Positions 44,047-53,356 of a DNA stretch of 64,000 nt are shown here, in pieces (position 1 is the first letter of the stretch; each line of letters starts with the position of its first letter). Source of the stretch: Kroppenstedtia guangzhouensis (GTDB taxonomy: Bacteria; Bacillota; Bacilli; Thermoactinomycetales; DSM-45169); NCBI RefSeq assembly GCF_014637345.1, contig NZ_BMEX01000006.1, positions 1 through 64,000 on the forward strand. The letters are read 5' to 3'. A program made the position numbers and the translations under genes. Under the pieces are notes generated by a model that saw only the letters and a program-made list of their open reading frames with translations, ran no database searches and was not told the origin of the DNA.

Positions 44047-44179
44047 TCCCCCGTCCACAGCAGGTTTTTCTCTTCACGATGGCGCAAAACAACAAAGGGG
44101 AGAAAACCGGGGGGGATTTGCGACAAACCGCTTCGGTCCAAAGATATCTTTCGGCTACCCAGACACCTCAGGATAAACG

Positions 44180-44203
44180 AAACGCCTCCTTCCGGAGGCG
44201 TTT
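44180..44203. terminator. Bidirectional terminator between ptsI and speD
   Basis: Perfect 10-bp stem AAACGCCTCC / GGAGGCGTTT with loop TTCC; it can serve both converging genes. Confidence 0.85.
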
Positions 44204-44213
44204 GAGTTTCAAA

Positions 44214-44621
44214 TCAGATCACCTTTTGAACAGCCTGGACCGGCAGATCGGGTTGGGTCACCTCAATCGGCCCGTCACCGCGTCGCATCACCTTTTCGAA
44301 GGCATGCGTCGGTTTCAGCACATCCATCATGTAGCGAATCGCAACCATCGGATCCACTTCATGACCACAGGTGTAACAATCCAGTGCGGCAAACCCTTTT
44401 TCCGGGTATGTGTGAATGGAAAGATGACTCTCTGACAGAAGCACGAGAACTGTGGCTCCCTGCGGCTCGAAGGCCTGAGTCTGTGATGACAGCACCGTGG
44501 CGCCGCATTTCTCCGCAGCCACTTTCATATACTTCTCCAGCAGACGGGCATCGTTGAGCAGATCAAAATCGACACCCCAAGCATCCATCGCTACATGACG
44601 TCCGAAAGTGGAATATTCCAT
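44214..44621 (-). CDS. speD: S-adenosylmethionine decarboxylase proenzyme
   Basis: A 135-aa pyruvoyl enzyme of the small prokaryotic class, producing the aminopropyl donor for spermidine. The self-processing Glu-Ser site lies in LLSESHLSIHTYPEKGFAAL, with the conserved Ser of HLSIHT becoming the pyruvoyl group; the catalytic Cys region is LDCYTCG. Start ATG 44621 gives MEYSTFGRHVAMDAWG, as in homologues. No speE lies nearby. Confidence 0.94.
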   Translation of the reverse strand: MEYSTFGRHVAMDAWGVDFDLLNDARLLEKYMKVAAEKCGATVLSSQTQAFEPQGATVLVLLSESHLSIHTYPEKGFAALDCYTCGHEVDPMVAIRYMMDVLKPTHAFEKVMRRGDGPIEVTQPDLPVQAVQKVI

Positions 44622-44827
44622 TTTTTCGGCCCCCTTCCTAGGAAATATGGTGTTCAGCCAATATTCCGCTAGGATCTGCTCATTCACCACGGGGGAAGGT
44701 TAGTCCATAGAGGTCCCAACCCTTTCAGTGAATCTTGGATCCTTCTAGCGCAATTTCACAAGACTCAACTTATCACACTTTCCGATGGGGTGCAATCATT
44801 TTTTACCGGTAAGTTTCACAGGAAAAC

Positions 44828-44852
44828 AAAAAAACCGCCACCTCAGTGGCGG
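44828..44852 (-). terminator. Terminator of fabI
   Basis: Minus-strand perfect 7-bp stem CCGCCAC / GTGGCGG with loop TGAG and seven T. Confidence 0.9.
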
Positions 44853-44857
44853 GCGGT

Positions 44858-45628
44858 TCACATCCCCATAATATTGTATCCGGAGTCCACATGGATCACT
44901 TCCCCGGTGATTCCCCGGGCCATATGGCTGGCCAAAAACAAGGCGGTATCTCCCACTTCGGAGGCATCGATCCCCCGGCGCAACGGAGAGCGTTCTTCCA
45001 CTACGTGAAGCATCGAGTTGAAGTTCTTGACCCCTTTGGCGGCCAAAGTGCGAAGCGGGCCCGCTGAAATGGCATTGACCCGGATGTTGTACTGTCCCAG
45101 ATCGTAAGCCAAGTATTTCATGCTGGTTTCCAGAGCCGCTTTGGCAACACCCATCACATTGTAGTTGGGGATGACACGCTCGGCGCCCATGTAGGTCATA
45201 GTGATGATGCTCCCGCCTTCTTTCATCAGCGGTCGTGCCGCATTGGCCGTGGTCACCAGAGAATAAGCACTGATATCTTGGGCCAGGGCATATCCGTCCC
45301 GGGAGGTCTCCACATAGGATACCTCCAGATCCTCTTTCTTGGCAAATGCAATGGCGTGAACCATGGCATCCAGCCGGTCCCAGCTCTGACCGATGGTATC
45401 AAAAGCGTGACGGATATCTTCGTCAGAGGTGACATCACAAGGGACACACAAAGCACCCGGCATCTCCTTGTCCACCAGACTCTTTACCTTCTTCTCCAAC
45501 CGCTCACCCTGATAGGTGAATGCCAGCTCCGCTCCCTGTTCATGGAGCGCCTTGGCAATCGCCCAGGCGATGCTCCGCTGGTTGGCCACCCCCATGATGA
45601 GTGCCCGTTTTCCTTCCATCAGTTTCAT
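44858..45628 (-). CDS. fabI: Enoyl-[acyl-carrier-protein] reductase (NADH)
   Basis: A 256-aa SDR-type reductase for the last step of the fatty-acid elongation cycle. GVANQRSIAWAIA is the FabI cofactor loop, DVTSDEDI follows, and the Y-x6-K active site is YNVMGVAK (about 155-162). The product ends VIHVDSGYNIMGM. The start ATG 45628 has GGGG at about 8 nt; an ATG at 45646 is possible. A FapR-type box about 50 nt upstream implies control by malonyl-CoA. Confidence 0.95.
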   Translation of the reverse strand: MKLMEGKRALIMGVANQRSIAWAIAKALHEQGAELAFTYQGERLEKKVKSLVDKEMPGALCVPCDVTSDEDIRHAFDTIGQSWDRLDAMVHAIAFAKKEDLEVSYVETSRDGYALAQDISAYSLVTTANAARPLMKEGGSIITMTYMGAERVIPNYNVMGVAKAALETSMKYLAYDLGQYNIRVNAISAGPLRTLAAKGVKNFNSMLHVVEERSPLRRGIDASEVGDTALFLASHMARGITGEVIHVDSGYNIMGM

Positions 45629-45675
45629 CAGGTGTTCCCCTTTCATATGTATGCTTTCGGCTTGGCCCAACAGAG

Positions 45676-45695
45676 ATTAGTACCAGCTACTAAAT
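45676..45695 (-). promoter_or_regulatory. FapR-type operator upstream of fabI
   Basis: ATTAGTACCAGCTACTAAAT has the inverted TTAGTA / TACTAA arms of FapR boxes. In B. subtilis FapR represses fab genes, including fabI, until malonyl-CoA binds it. fapR is not in the window. Confidence 0.82.
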
Positions 45696-46493
45696 TCAGT
45701 TTCAGCGTATCGGAAAAAATAAGGAATGTCAATGTCCCCCCCTCTCCCCTCACACACTTCACCCAAGGCTGTTACTCCCCGCCGGTCGGGATCGGATTTT
45801 CCGCTACGTGCGTTGCTCTGACGAGCCAAAGGTACTCCGCGGACACCCCAACCTCCCTCCGATTGACTTTTTCACAACGCTTCTAGTACTGCTTTGAGTG
45901 TTGATGAATTTTACTCAAGAAAATGTCGAATATTGCCCCAAGTCAATTGAAAACAGACGGTGATTCTGCATTTGAAGCTCGCTCCACACCCACAATACAG
46001 ACTATGTTCGACATCGATTGACACTCTTTACGTAAGGCTCAAGGTAGTACTAGGCTGCACATCGGAAGTTAGTTTCCTTTCATTCCATTCCTTAAAGGTT
46101 AAAATCTGAACGTATGCATTGATCATCGAAGCTCAAACGGCTTGAGCCGTGCTTCGCCCCGATTTTCCCTCCCTCTTACAACCGACATTTGATATCATGC
46201 CGTCCATTGCAAGCGGGAGTAATTTTATATAGTGAGTTTCCAAAATAGATTGCACCATGTAACAATATTTTATTATAATACTTTCAACATCTAGGCCCCG
46301 ACCTAGGATTTGTAATTAATAAAAAATTTGGATAATTATTCATCATGGTCTCCCCAAGGGTCCATCTTCAAAGTATCAACGGGAAAATGAGAGGGAATTT
46401 TCAGCCAACGGAGAGGGCCCATGCTGCGGGAGAAGCCGTGAGGCTCCATTTTCGGCTGATAAATCGCAAAAATATGAAAGCAGGTGGAAAGAG
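45696..46493. other. Gene-free region, 800 nt
   Basis: No gene is convincing on either strand. The right half is AT-rich. A hairpin CGAAGC...ACGGC TTGA GCCGT GCTTCG covers 46127-46156. The motif GACTTTTTCACAAC (45865-45878) recurs at 57724-57737. Possible relic of lost genes. Confidence 0.45.
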
Positions 46494-47342
46494 TTGGACG
46501 GCGGACTGATCAGATTGAAAGAGGTTCTCACCGGGTTAAAACCATCAGAACGAAAAGTGGCCGAATATATCCTGGCCCAACCGGAACAGGTGGTACAGCT
46601 GTCCGTGCACAAACTGGCGGAGTTAAGCGGAGTTTCGGAAGCTACCGTGATCCGTTTGACCCGTTCCCTCAGCATGGGCGGGTACCAGGAGCTGAAGCTT
46701 CGCATCGCCGGGGATTTGACGAAAAAAAGCCTTTCCGACAGTTATCAGGAGATCCGAATGGGCGACACGGTGGAATCGATCATCACCGCCGTCAGCAATA
46801 ACAATCAGAAATCGATTCACGATACGATTTCTCTCCTTTCCGCCGAGGAAGTAAAGCGGGCCGCCGAGGTGATGTCAACAGCGAGGAAGATCGATATCTA
46901 TGGTGTGGGAGCATCGGCGGTAAGCGCCTATGATCTAAAGCAAAAGCTTTCACGGATCAATTGGTGGTGTGAAGTTTATTGCGACTTTCATGCACAGCTC
47001 ACTTCAGCTGTCAATCTGGCAGAAGGGGATGTAGCTTTCGGAATTTCATACTCGGGGGAAACCGAAGATATTATTCAATCGCTGACCGAGGCAAAACGGC
47101 AGGGTGCAACCCTCATCAGCCTGACCAAATTCGGAAAATCCCCCGTTTCCGATTGTGCCGATATCCGTCTGTTCACCAGCTCCGTGGAACAAAACATCCG
47201 CAGCGGTGCGATGGCCTCCCGCATTGCTCAGCTGAATGTGATCGACGTCCTGTTCGTCACGATTGTCAGCCAATTGCACGAGGAGATCATTCCCCGTCTG
47301 GAAAAAACCCGTCTGGCTGTCAGCAGGACGAAAAGGGTATAA
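46494..47342 (+). CDS. murR: MurR/RpiR-family transcriptional regulator
   Basis: A 282-aa regulator with an N-terminal helix-turn-helix (about 1-77: LSVHKLAELSGVSEATVIRL) and a C-terminal sugar-isomerase (SIS) domain that binds a phosphosugar (IDIYGVGASAVSAYDL, GISYSGETEDII). Start TTG 46494 with AGGTGG at about 7 nt. It lies 45 nt before murQ, so MurNAc-6-phosphate is the likely effector. The gene itself is intact although murQ is broken. Confidence 0.85.
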   Translation: MDGGLIRLKEVLTGLKPSERKVAEYILAQPEQVVQLSVHKLAELSGVSEATVIRLTRSLSMGGYQELKLRIAGDLTKKSLSDSYQEIRMGDTVESIITAVSNNNQKSIHDTISLLSAEEVKRAAEVMSTARKIDIYGVGASAVSAYDLKQKLSRINWWCEVYCDFHAQLTSAVNLAEGDVAFGISYSGETEDIIQSLTEAKRQGATLISLTKFGKSPVSDCADIRLFTSSVEQNIRSGAMASRIAQLNVIDVLFVTIVSQLHEEIIPRLEKTRLAVSRTKRV

Positions 47343-47387
47343 CTTGAATCACCGGGAAAATCTTTTGATGAGGAAAGGATGGATTAC

Positions 47388-48297
47388 ATGGTCAACCCTC
47401 TGAGTGAACTGACGACAGAGATGAAACTGAGCGGTACACAGAATCTGGATCAGTTGCCCACAGTGGAAATCCTTCGGCTGATGAATGCAGAAGATCAAAA
47501 GGTAGCCACCGCCGTCAAAAAAACACTGGGTCCGATCGCAGAGGCCGTTGACCTCATCCACTCCGCCATGGAAAAGGGCGGCAGGCTCTTTTACTTCGGT
47601 GCGGGCACCAGCGGCCGTCTGGGAATTTTGGATGCAGCGGAATGCCCCCCACCTTTGGAACCGATCCCCATTTGGTTCAGGGCGTGATTGCCGGAGGACC
47701 CTCCGCAATGGTGAAAGCGGTGGAAGGAGCGGAAGACAGCGCCGAACTGGGGTGGAAAGACATCAAGAAATACGGTGTTTCGGCGGCGGACGCAGTTGTC
47801 GGGCTGGCGGCGAGGCCGTACTCCCTATGTCCTGGGAGCATTGGAAGCGGCGAAAAAGCTCGGTGCGGCCACCGTCTCCCTCTCCTGCAATCCAAAACCA
47901 AAAATTGACCAATACGCAGATGTGTCCATACGGATCCTCACCGGCCCGGAGGTAATCAGCGGATCCACCCGCCTGAAAGCGGCCACCGCACAAAAAATGG
48001 TTTTGAACATGCTGACCACCGTCACTATGATCAAACTGGGCAAGGTTTACGGAAATCTGATGGTCAACGTGCAAGCAACCAACCATAAATTGCGGGAACG
48101 GGTGAAACGGATTGTGATGGAAGTGACCGGGATCAGCTATGAAGAGGCAGAGGTTTTGACCAAGCGGGCCGGCGGTGATGCCCGCATCGCGATCCTGATG
48201 CAGATAACCGGTGTCAGTGCGGAAGAAGCCCATCGCTTGATGGAACAGGCCGGGGGGGAAAATCCGCAATGTGATCGAGGAGATTAAAGACCGTTAA
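47388..48297 (+). pseudogene. murQ: N-acetylmuramic acid 6-phosphate etherase, disrupted by three indels
   Basis: The protein can be read only by changing frame three times. Frame 1 runs MVNPLSELTTEMKLSGTQNL to [18 protein letters not shown]; one C is missing in the C run at 47645-47650. Frame 2 continues [20 protein letters not shown] to VVGLAA; two bases are missing near 47813. Frame 3 reads [20 protein letters not shown] and the rest of the SIS domain; one extra G in the run 48252-48258 spoils the end, which should read RNVIEEIKDR. MurQ removes lactate from MurNAc-6-P in wall recycling. The two homopolymer sites could be sequencing errors; the two-base loss is less easily explained so. ATG 47379 is an alternative start. 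Confidence 0.9.
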
Positions 48298-48313
48298 TCC
48301 CCGTCATGCATGC

Positions 48314-48348
48314 AAAAAACCTCTCCAGCACAAACAGGAGAGGTTTTC
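48314..48348. terminator. Bidirectional terminator between murQ and nagB
   Basis: Perfect 9-bp stem AACCTCTCC / GGAGAGGTT with A tract before and T tract after. Confidence 0.85.
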
Positions 48349-48353
48349 CTCTT

Positions 48354-49115
48354 TCAATCCAAGGATGACCCGACCTGGGAAAGAGCCTCCTGATCTGCGA
48401 TCAGTGTCACATCCCTATGGGAGCGGAGGATGGAGGCAGGAAGAGCCGGGGTAATCTCAGCTTCCGTCAGCAGACGCCGGATCACCGGGGCTTTCTTCGC
48501 CCCGGAGGCGAGGAGCAAAATGCTCCGGCTCCTGAAGATTGTCGCCAGTCCCATCGTGATCGCGTGGGTGGGTACTTGTTTCGGATCTTCAAAATGGATT
48601 TGATTGGCTTGCCGGGTGGACTCGGTGAGTCGCACCACCTGGGTCTCACTGGAGAATGGCGTTCCCGGTTCATTGAACCCGATATGACCGTTCACCCCGA
48701 TTCCCAACACTTGCAGGTCAATTCCCCCGGTCTTCCGGATCATCTCCTCGTAACCGCGGCACTCCGCCTCCGGTTCCCCTGCCATCCCATCGGGAAGATG
48801 AGTCCGTTCCCGGGAAATATCGAGATGTCGAAACAGGTGCTGTTCCATGTAAGCGTGATAGCTGTGAGGATTATCCGCAGCCAGACCCACATACTCATCC
48901 AGGTTGAACGTGGTCACCCGGCGATAGGAGGTTCCCTTTTCCTGATGGTCACGGACTAATTCCCGATAAGTCCCCTCAGGAGTGCTCCCCGTCGCCAACC
49001 CCAGCACTGAAGCAGGATGTTGACGGACAGCCGCGATGATCCTCCGGGCCGCCTCCCGGCTCAACTCCTCATAATCGGAAACAGCCACCACCCGGATCCC
49101 GGATTTGGATATCAT
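48354..49115 (-). CDS. nagB: Glucosamine-6-phosphate deaminase
   Basis: A 253-aa enzyme converting GlcN-6-P to fructose-6-P and ammonia. Motifs: LGLATGSTPEGTY, TFNLDEYVGL with the catalytic Asp, GIGVNGHIGFNEPG with the ring-opening His, and VPTHAITMG. Start ATG 49115 has AAGGGG at about 8 nt. Convergent with murQ, it belongs to the same amino-sugar pathway. nagA is not adjacent. Confidence 0.94.
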   Translation of the reverse strand: MISKSGIRVVAVSDYEELSREAARRIIAAVRQHPASVLGLATGSTPEGTYRELVRDHQEKGTSYRRVTTFNLDEYVGLAADNPHSYHAYMEQHLFRHLDISRERTHLPDGMAGEPEAECRGYEEMIRKTGGIDLQVLGIGVNGHIGFNEPGTPFSSETQVVRLTESTRQANQIHFEDPKQVPTHAITMGLATIFRSRSILLLASGAKKAPVIRRLLTEAEITPALPASILRSHRDVTLIADQEALSQVGSSLD

Positions 49116-49327
49116 ATCGATTTCCCCTTCCTCTAACCGTCTGGAATCTTGCCCATCCATTCATTCCATTTTAATCAACCCTTCGACGATCGTAAATCCC
49201 CCCGTGGATGCACCACCTCCATAAAGTGCGCATATCGCCGGACTGGTCGAAAAACGCATACTGAGGATATAAATGGTGACGACGGAGAGGTTCCCCCCCA
49301 CCTTTAAATATTCTGTCGCCTTAACAT

Positions 49328-49351
49328 AAAAAAGCCAGGAAATCCCGGCTT
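49328..49351 (-). terminator. Terminator of the TcaA-like gene
   Basis: Minus-strand 9-bp stem AAGCCGGGA / TCCTGGCTT (one G-T pair) followed by TTTTA. Confidence 0.75.
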
Positions 49352-49365
49352 ATAATTGAAACTCA

Positions 49366-50781
49366 TTAATTAAATTCGCTCTTTTCTACATCTTTCCCCT
49401 TAAAATAACCTAAATCACTCCCAAGGTGATACAATTTTCTTGTGGACGACACCAACCATTTCTTTTTTTTCTCATCATACGTTAATGTTAGTACCATTTC
49501 TTCAAAACGTTCCCTCAATGGATTATCCTTATCGATACCCAAATCGCTTTGGTTGGTTTTGTCATGGAACTCAACCGGTATTTTCACCGTGTACAGTCCC
49601 TCTTCTTTTGTGAATTCAAGATGTCCGAAATCGATTCGGGTTCCCAGAGCCTTTCCTTTCAGCGGATCCTTAAAACTCCACTCTTTCGTCTCCTCAATCT
49701 CTTCCGTGTACTCTTTAACAACATTGTCACCTGCCACTGTAAAGACGGAAGGATTCAGTTTGACTTGGGCTAAGATGCGTTCTTTGGCAAAGGCATTGAT
49801 CGTATCGATCAGATTTTGTTTTCCTTTTTTATCAGCAAAGGGCATCGGTGTGACATCTATGGATTCGGTATTCTCAGTTACCTCTTTTACCGGACTTTTC
49901 GATCGACCCCAAGGGAACTCTTTTTCTCCGTAAATTTTGATGGATCCATCCCCAGATACCGGTCCAAACTTTTGCAGATCCTCAACTTTCCCCACCTTTT
50001 TCTTTCCTACGAATACCTGAGTATCCGAAAAGCTGGATTCAATCTCGATTTTTTTCCCCGACAAGTTCAGTGATACTTCCGTTTCTCTATGTTCGCCTCC
50101 ATCCATAAATAAATCTGCAACTTTTTTGTTCGTCACCTTTGCATAAGGAAATTTCTTCGATCCGGTAAAGTGATATTTTCCTGGCATCAAGGGTCCGATT
50201 CTCTTTTTCAATCTCTTTTTAGTGCTTTTGAAAACTTCCTCTCCGTCCATCATGATGATGGCATCAGGCTCATTGCTCGATATGGTAATGTAATAGGGGC
50301 GAACTCCAATCTTGTACGAATCGGAGAAAAATCCCTCCTCCTTCTTCAAATAGAAAGAACCCATATTTTTAATGTCAGATAGGGAAATCCCATCAGTTCC
50401 ATAAAGAGGGTTTTCGGTTGACATCTCTGATTTTGGATCATGAATGCTCTTTTGCGCATCCAACTGCCACATTTGCTGTTTGAAATAACCGGGACTATTT
50501 TGGCATAAATCGATAAACTGCTGTAGTTTTTGTTCATCGAGCTCCATCTCTTCATCGTCGAGAGAAATTAGATCTTCCAATTCGTCAATATCGTCTTGTC
50601 TTACAGCATTGGAAAAATCCTGAATGACCTGATCAGGATCATCTTTGGAGATCGCACTGATGCTGACCATGATCACAATCAGAACAATGACCAATCCCGA
50701 AAGAACAATGGGTTTATTGCGTCCAACGAAAGCTTGTATCTTTTTGTATGCCATTTTTTTGCTGTCATTCACTTTACTCAT
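49366..50781 (-). CDS. TcaA/YvbJ-like membrane-anchored protein
   Basis: A 471-aa protein with a short basic cytoplasmic start, one membrane helix (about 25-44, IVLSGLVIVLIVIMVSISAI) and a large extracytoplasmic region made of repeated beta-rich domains, among them EGFFSDSYKIGVRPYYITIS. The layout follows TcaA of Staphylococcus and B. subtilis YvbJ, but the N-terminal zinc-ribbon cysteines of those proteins are missing here. TcaA affects glycopeptide response and cell-wall integrity. Start ATG 50781 has AGGAGG at 6 nt. Codon use is visibly AT-richer than in neighbours. Confidence 0.65.
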   Translation of the reverse strand: MSKVNDSKKMAYKKIQAFVGRNKPIVLSGLVIVLIVIMVSISAISKDDPDQVIQDFSNAVRQDDIDELEDLISLDDEEMELDEQKLQQFIDLCQNSPGYFKQQMWQLDAQKSIHDPKSEMSTENPLYGTDGISLSDIKNMGSFYLKKEEGFFSDSYKIGVRPYYITISSNEPDAIIMMDGEEVFKSTKKRLKKRIGPLMPGKYHFTGSKKFPYAKVTNKKVADLFMDGGEHRETEVSLNLSGKKIEIESSFSDTQVFVGKKKVGKVEDLQKFGPVSGDGSIKIYGEKEFPWGRSKSPVKEVTENTESIDVTPMPFADKKGKQNLIDTINAFAKERILAQVKLNPSVFTVAGDNVVKEYTEEIEETKEWSFKDPLKGKALGTRIDFGHLEFTKEEGLYTVKIPVEFHDKTNQSDLGIDKDNPLRERFEEMVLTLTYDEKKKKWLVSSTRKLYHLGSDLGYFKGKDVEKSEFN

Positions 50782-51329
50782 TACAAACCTCCTGAGCTGT
50801 CAATACCCGATTCCAAACCTTCTGCCCCTTCCCTCAACCGACATGGAGGACAGAGTTAAAGGATTCAAGAATCCCATTCGCTCCCTAAATCAGAGTGGCT
50901 ATAAGAGTTAAAAAAGTTCTATCTGCCATCGTCTTATTTATAGTCAATTGACAACAGAAACGAGAATCTAAACTCCTCCTGTTCAATGATGGCTATACCT
51001 TCAATCAGACTTTTGATACGGATTCCCCTGTTTTTGCACCTTCTGATTATAATATGTTTTCTACTATATGAAAATAGGAATATTGTTATATCAATTCCAA
51101 TCCAAAGAGGAAGTATCTCACCTTTATGTTGGTCATGCAACTGCGTCAAAGTAATAAGTGAATTATATTTCTCGCTCCTTACTTGCAGTTCTCCTCCCCG
51201 AAATTTCAGACTAAAATAGATTTATGATTTGTAATGAAGGAACCGGAATTAAAAAACCGTAGTTTCGTCTGGAATCTCTTGATCAAGAAGAGATAAAATC
51301 AAAATCACAAATAAATGGGAGAGAATATT
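50782..51329. other. AT-rich intergenic region
   Basis: About 550 nt of clearly lower GC. Overlapping frames on both strands (about 50934-51219) lack ribosome sites and family resemblance. I see no confident gene. Confidence 0.45.
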
Positions 51330-51974
51330 ATGTTTCAACGCTTCCTGACTGTCTTCTTCGCTGCTCTTCTTATCTTTACCGGATGTTCAGAGACAGCAGA
51401 TCAAAAACCGATTGATCCATCAAAGCCAGCCGTTGAACTAAATCAAAAGGATTACGATATCGTGCTGGAGTTTCCCGCCGAACGATACCCTGAAACCGCT
51501 GCTCATATCCAGGATGCCATCAAGAAAGGACATTCCGATATCTGCACGATTGACAGAGATCGGGCGGAAGAAAATCGGGAGAAATCGCTGAAAGGAATCC
51601 CGACCAAAGAGGGCTTTGATCGGGATGAATGGCCGATGGCCTTCTGTCGCGAGGGAGGAAAGGGAGCCCACGTCTCATACATAGATCCTTCGGACAACCG
51701 GGGCGCCGGCGCTTGGGTGAGTCGCGAAGTGAATGGGTACAAAGACGGAACCCGGGTCAAGTTCGTAGTCAAGGCCGAAGGGAAGGTCCCGGAAGAAGCA
51801 GTACCGTTAAAAGGTGAACAATCTGAGGAGGCGGATGAGGAAACCTTTGAAGATAAGAACTGCTCCGACTTCAAGACACAGAAAGAAGCGAAGGAATATC
51901 TATTACCCGGAGATCCTCACCGTCTCGACCCGGACCAGGATGGGATCCCATGTGAACATCTACCGGCCCGTTAG
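51330..51974 (+). CDS. NucA/NucB-type DNase lipoprotein with Excalibur domain
   Basis: A 214-aa lipoprotein: signal [15 protein letters not shown] with lipidated Cys near residue 19. Residues ~40-150 match the NucA/NucB nuclease family: [52 protein letters not shown] and [14 protein letters not shown]. The C terminus (about 168-212) is a complete Excalibur calcium-binding domain with [15 protein letters not shown] and [13 protein letters not shown]. subtilis NucB degrades DNA during sporulation; here the enzyme would be anchored to the membrane and tied to calcium. ATG 51330 has GGGAG at about 9 nt. Confidence 0.87.
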   Translation: MFQRFLTVFFAALLIFTGCSETADQKPIDPSKPAVELNQKDYDIVLEFPAERYPETAAHIQDAIKKGHSDICTIDRDRAEENREKSLKGIPTKEGFDRDEWPMAFCREGGKGAHVSYIDPSDNRGAGAWVSREVNGYKDGTRVKFVVKAEGKVPEEAVPLKGEQSEEADEETFEDKNCSDFKTQKEAKEYLLPGDPHRLDPDQDGIPCEHLPAR

Positions 51975-52126
51975 GAATGCCGCTTATTGGAAACTTTCAG
52001 GGACCTCTCCTTTATCTGATCAAAAATCATTTCGATCTCAATATTGCTTTGCAGGAATCCGGTCGGGGGATGAAGAATCTATCAAAGAACGTATGTTCCA
52101 TCTCTTTAGGTGAAAGGGTGACCTTG

Positions 52127-52609
52127 ATGTCGAGTGTGTCCGTCATGCGTGATTTGTTGTTGGAAGAGCTTAAGACCGGACTTCGAACCACCGGGAATCT
52201 GCTGGACAAGGTGGAACCGGATCAGTGGTCCCACCAACCCCAGGAGAACATGATGTCCTTGTTGGAACTGGCCCGTCATTTGGCCCAGATTCCGCTGATC
52301 GATTTGGCTATCCTGCAGGAAAAAGAAGAAGCGGAAGTGAAAAATCTGGAGGAGGAAACCGCTTATGAAACGGCAAAGGAACTGACTGCCTTGATGGAAC
52401 GGGGGTTTATGGAACTCAAGGGGTATATGGAAGCACTGTCGGATGAAGATTTTCTCCATAAAGAGACCCGCCCCTTTTATGCTGACCGTGCTTTGACCCA
52501 GGCCAAGTGGCTGACGGAAATTGTCACTCACGTATTCCACCACCGAGCCCAGCTGTTCAACTATCTGAAGCAGTTAGGACATCCGGTCAATATGTTTGAT
52601 TTGTATTAG
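52127..52609 (+). CDS. DinB/YfiT-family protein
   Basis: A 160-aa four-helix-bundle protein of the DinB superfamily. A metal-binding His triad is visible: His in ELARHLAQ (about 47) and the pair in THVFHHRAQL (about 136-140). Family members are thiol S-transferases or metal-dependent hydrolases; the role here is unknown. Start ATG 52127 has AAGGGTG at 7 nt. Upstream in-frame sequence lacks a ribosome site. Confidence 0.82.
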   Translation: MSSVSVMRDLLLEELKTGLRTTGNLLDKVEPDQWSHQPQENMMSLLELARHLAQIPLIDLAILQEKEEAEVKNLEEETAYETAKELTALMERGFMELKGYMEALSDEDFLHKETRPFYADRALTQAKWLTEIVTHVFHHRAQLFNYLKQLGHPVNMFDLY

Positions 52610-52642
52610 GGCTCGGTAATTCAGAGACGATGTAAAGGAGTG

Positions 52643-52755
52643 GGAGAGCCTGTGTGACCGGCGGAGATCCTTTGTACCGCTTCTGCTCCCCGGTCTTGCT
52701 GTGCGCTTTTTGCAAGAGATCGGAGACGGTCACACAGGCCCGCCTCCCCTGGCAA
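52643..52755. repeat. Long inverted repeat with multi-branch folding potential
   Basis: GCCTGTGTGACCG and CGGTCACACAGGC are perfect 13-bp complements, extended by GGGAG / CTCCC outside. The interior (about 60 nt) holds GCGG / CCGC and TCTTGC / GCAAGA hairpins. The structure lies between two converging genes with no recognisable coding potential. It may be a structured RNA, a strong hairpin, or a relic of a mobile element. Confidence 0.6.
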
Positions 52756-52870
52756 CGGATTTAACAGACACACCCTGATCTAGAATGGAAATCCCAATCA
52801 TGAAACAGAAGTTTGATCAAGCCTGGTACATCATGCAGTGCTGTTGAACAGAAAAATCCCCCCTGCCAAC

Positions 52871-53212
52871 TCATGGCGTCTCTTTTCTCCCCAAAATGTC
52901 CAGATGCATCCGGTATTCCACCCCGCCCAACACAGCACTGGCCAAAAGGGCTACCGGGAAACGGACATGGGATCCGGGAAACAGGAACTGACTGCTCCAG
53001 ATGACAGCGACCATAAATGAACCGCCGGCGAGGGTGGACAGCAAGTTTCCCAGCAGGGGTAACACCCATCGGTCAGCAAAGTGGCCCACTGCGGCCAAAA
53101 AGAAGGCAACCCCCACCGGGGCCAGGGCGGTGGAGTAGTCCATCCCATCCAGCAACAGGTGGAAGCCGTGGAGGACGGTCATATAGATCACCATTTTGAG
53201 AAGAAAGTTCAT
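52871..53212 (-). CDS. DUF2512 family membrane protein (YndM-like)
   Basis: A 113-aa protein with four hydrophobic segments. The pattern KMVIYMTVLHGFHLLLDGMD, GHFADRWVLPLLGN, LSTLAGGSFMVAVIW and SSQFLFPGS matches DUF2512, a Bacillales family of unknown function. ATG 53212 has AAAGGAGGAG upstream. Monocistronic. Confidence 0.85.
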   Translation of the reverse strand: MNFLLKMVIYMTVLHGFHLLLDGMDYSTALAPVGVAFFLAAVGHFADRWVLPLLGNLLSTLAGGSFMVAVIWSSQFLFPGSHVRFPVALLASAVLGGVEYRMHLDILGRKETP

Positions 53213-53271
53213 GCTCCATCCCTCCTCCTTTTAATATGCCTTTCGCTCCCACGGAAAACCGGAGAGAATCG

Positions 53272-53313
53272 AAAACCCTCCCTTCCCCGCTCGGAAACGG
53301 GGAGGGAGGGTTT
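53272..53313 (-). terminator. Terminator of the 128-aa hypothetical gene
   Basis: Minus-strand stem of about 16 bp (AAACCCTCCCTCCCCG with its complement, one bulged base) followed by TTTTCG. Confidence 0.85.
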
Positions 53314-53356
53314 CGTTTTCCTATATACATGATGATGCCCCCAAACAACGAGGCCA

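Noticed and set aside
45696..46493. Insertion-sequence relic
   Set aside because: No transposase fragment or terminal inverted repeats could be identified.
46376..46705. Minus-strand frame over the start of murR
   Set aside because: Shadow of the murR coding sequence, no ribosome site.
50934..51219. Overlapping small frames on both strands in the AT-rich gap
   Set aside because: No ribosome sites, no recognisable domains, composition typical of AT-rich non-coding DNA.
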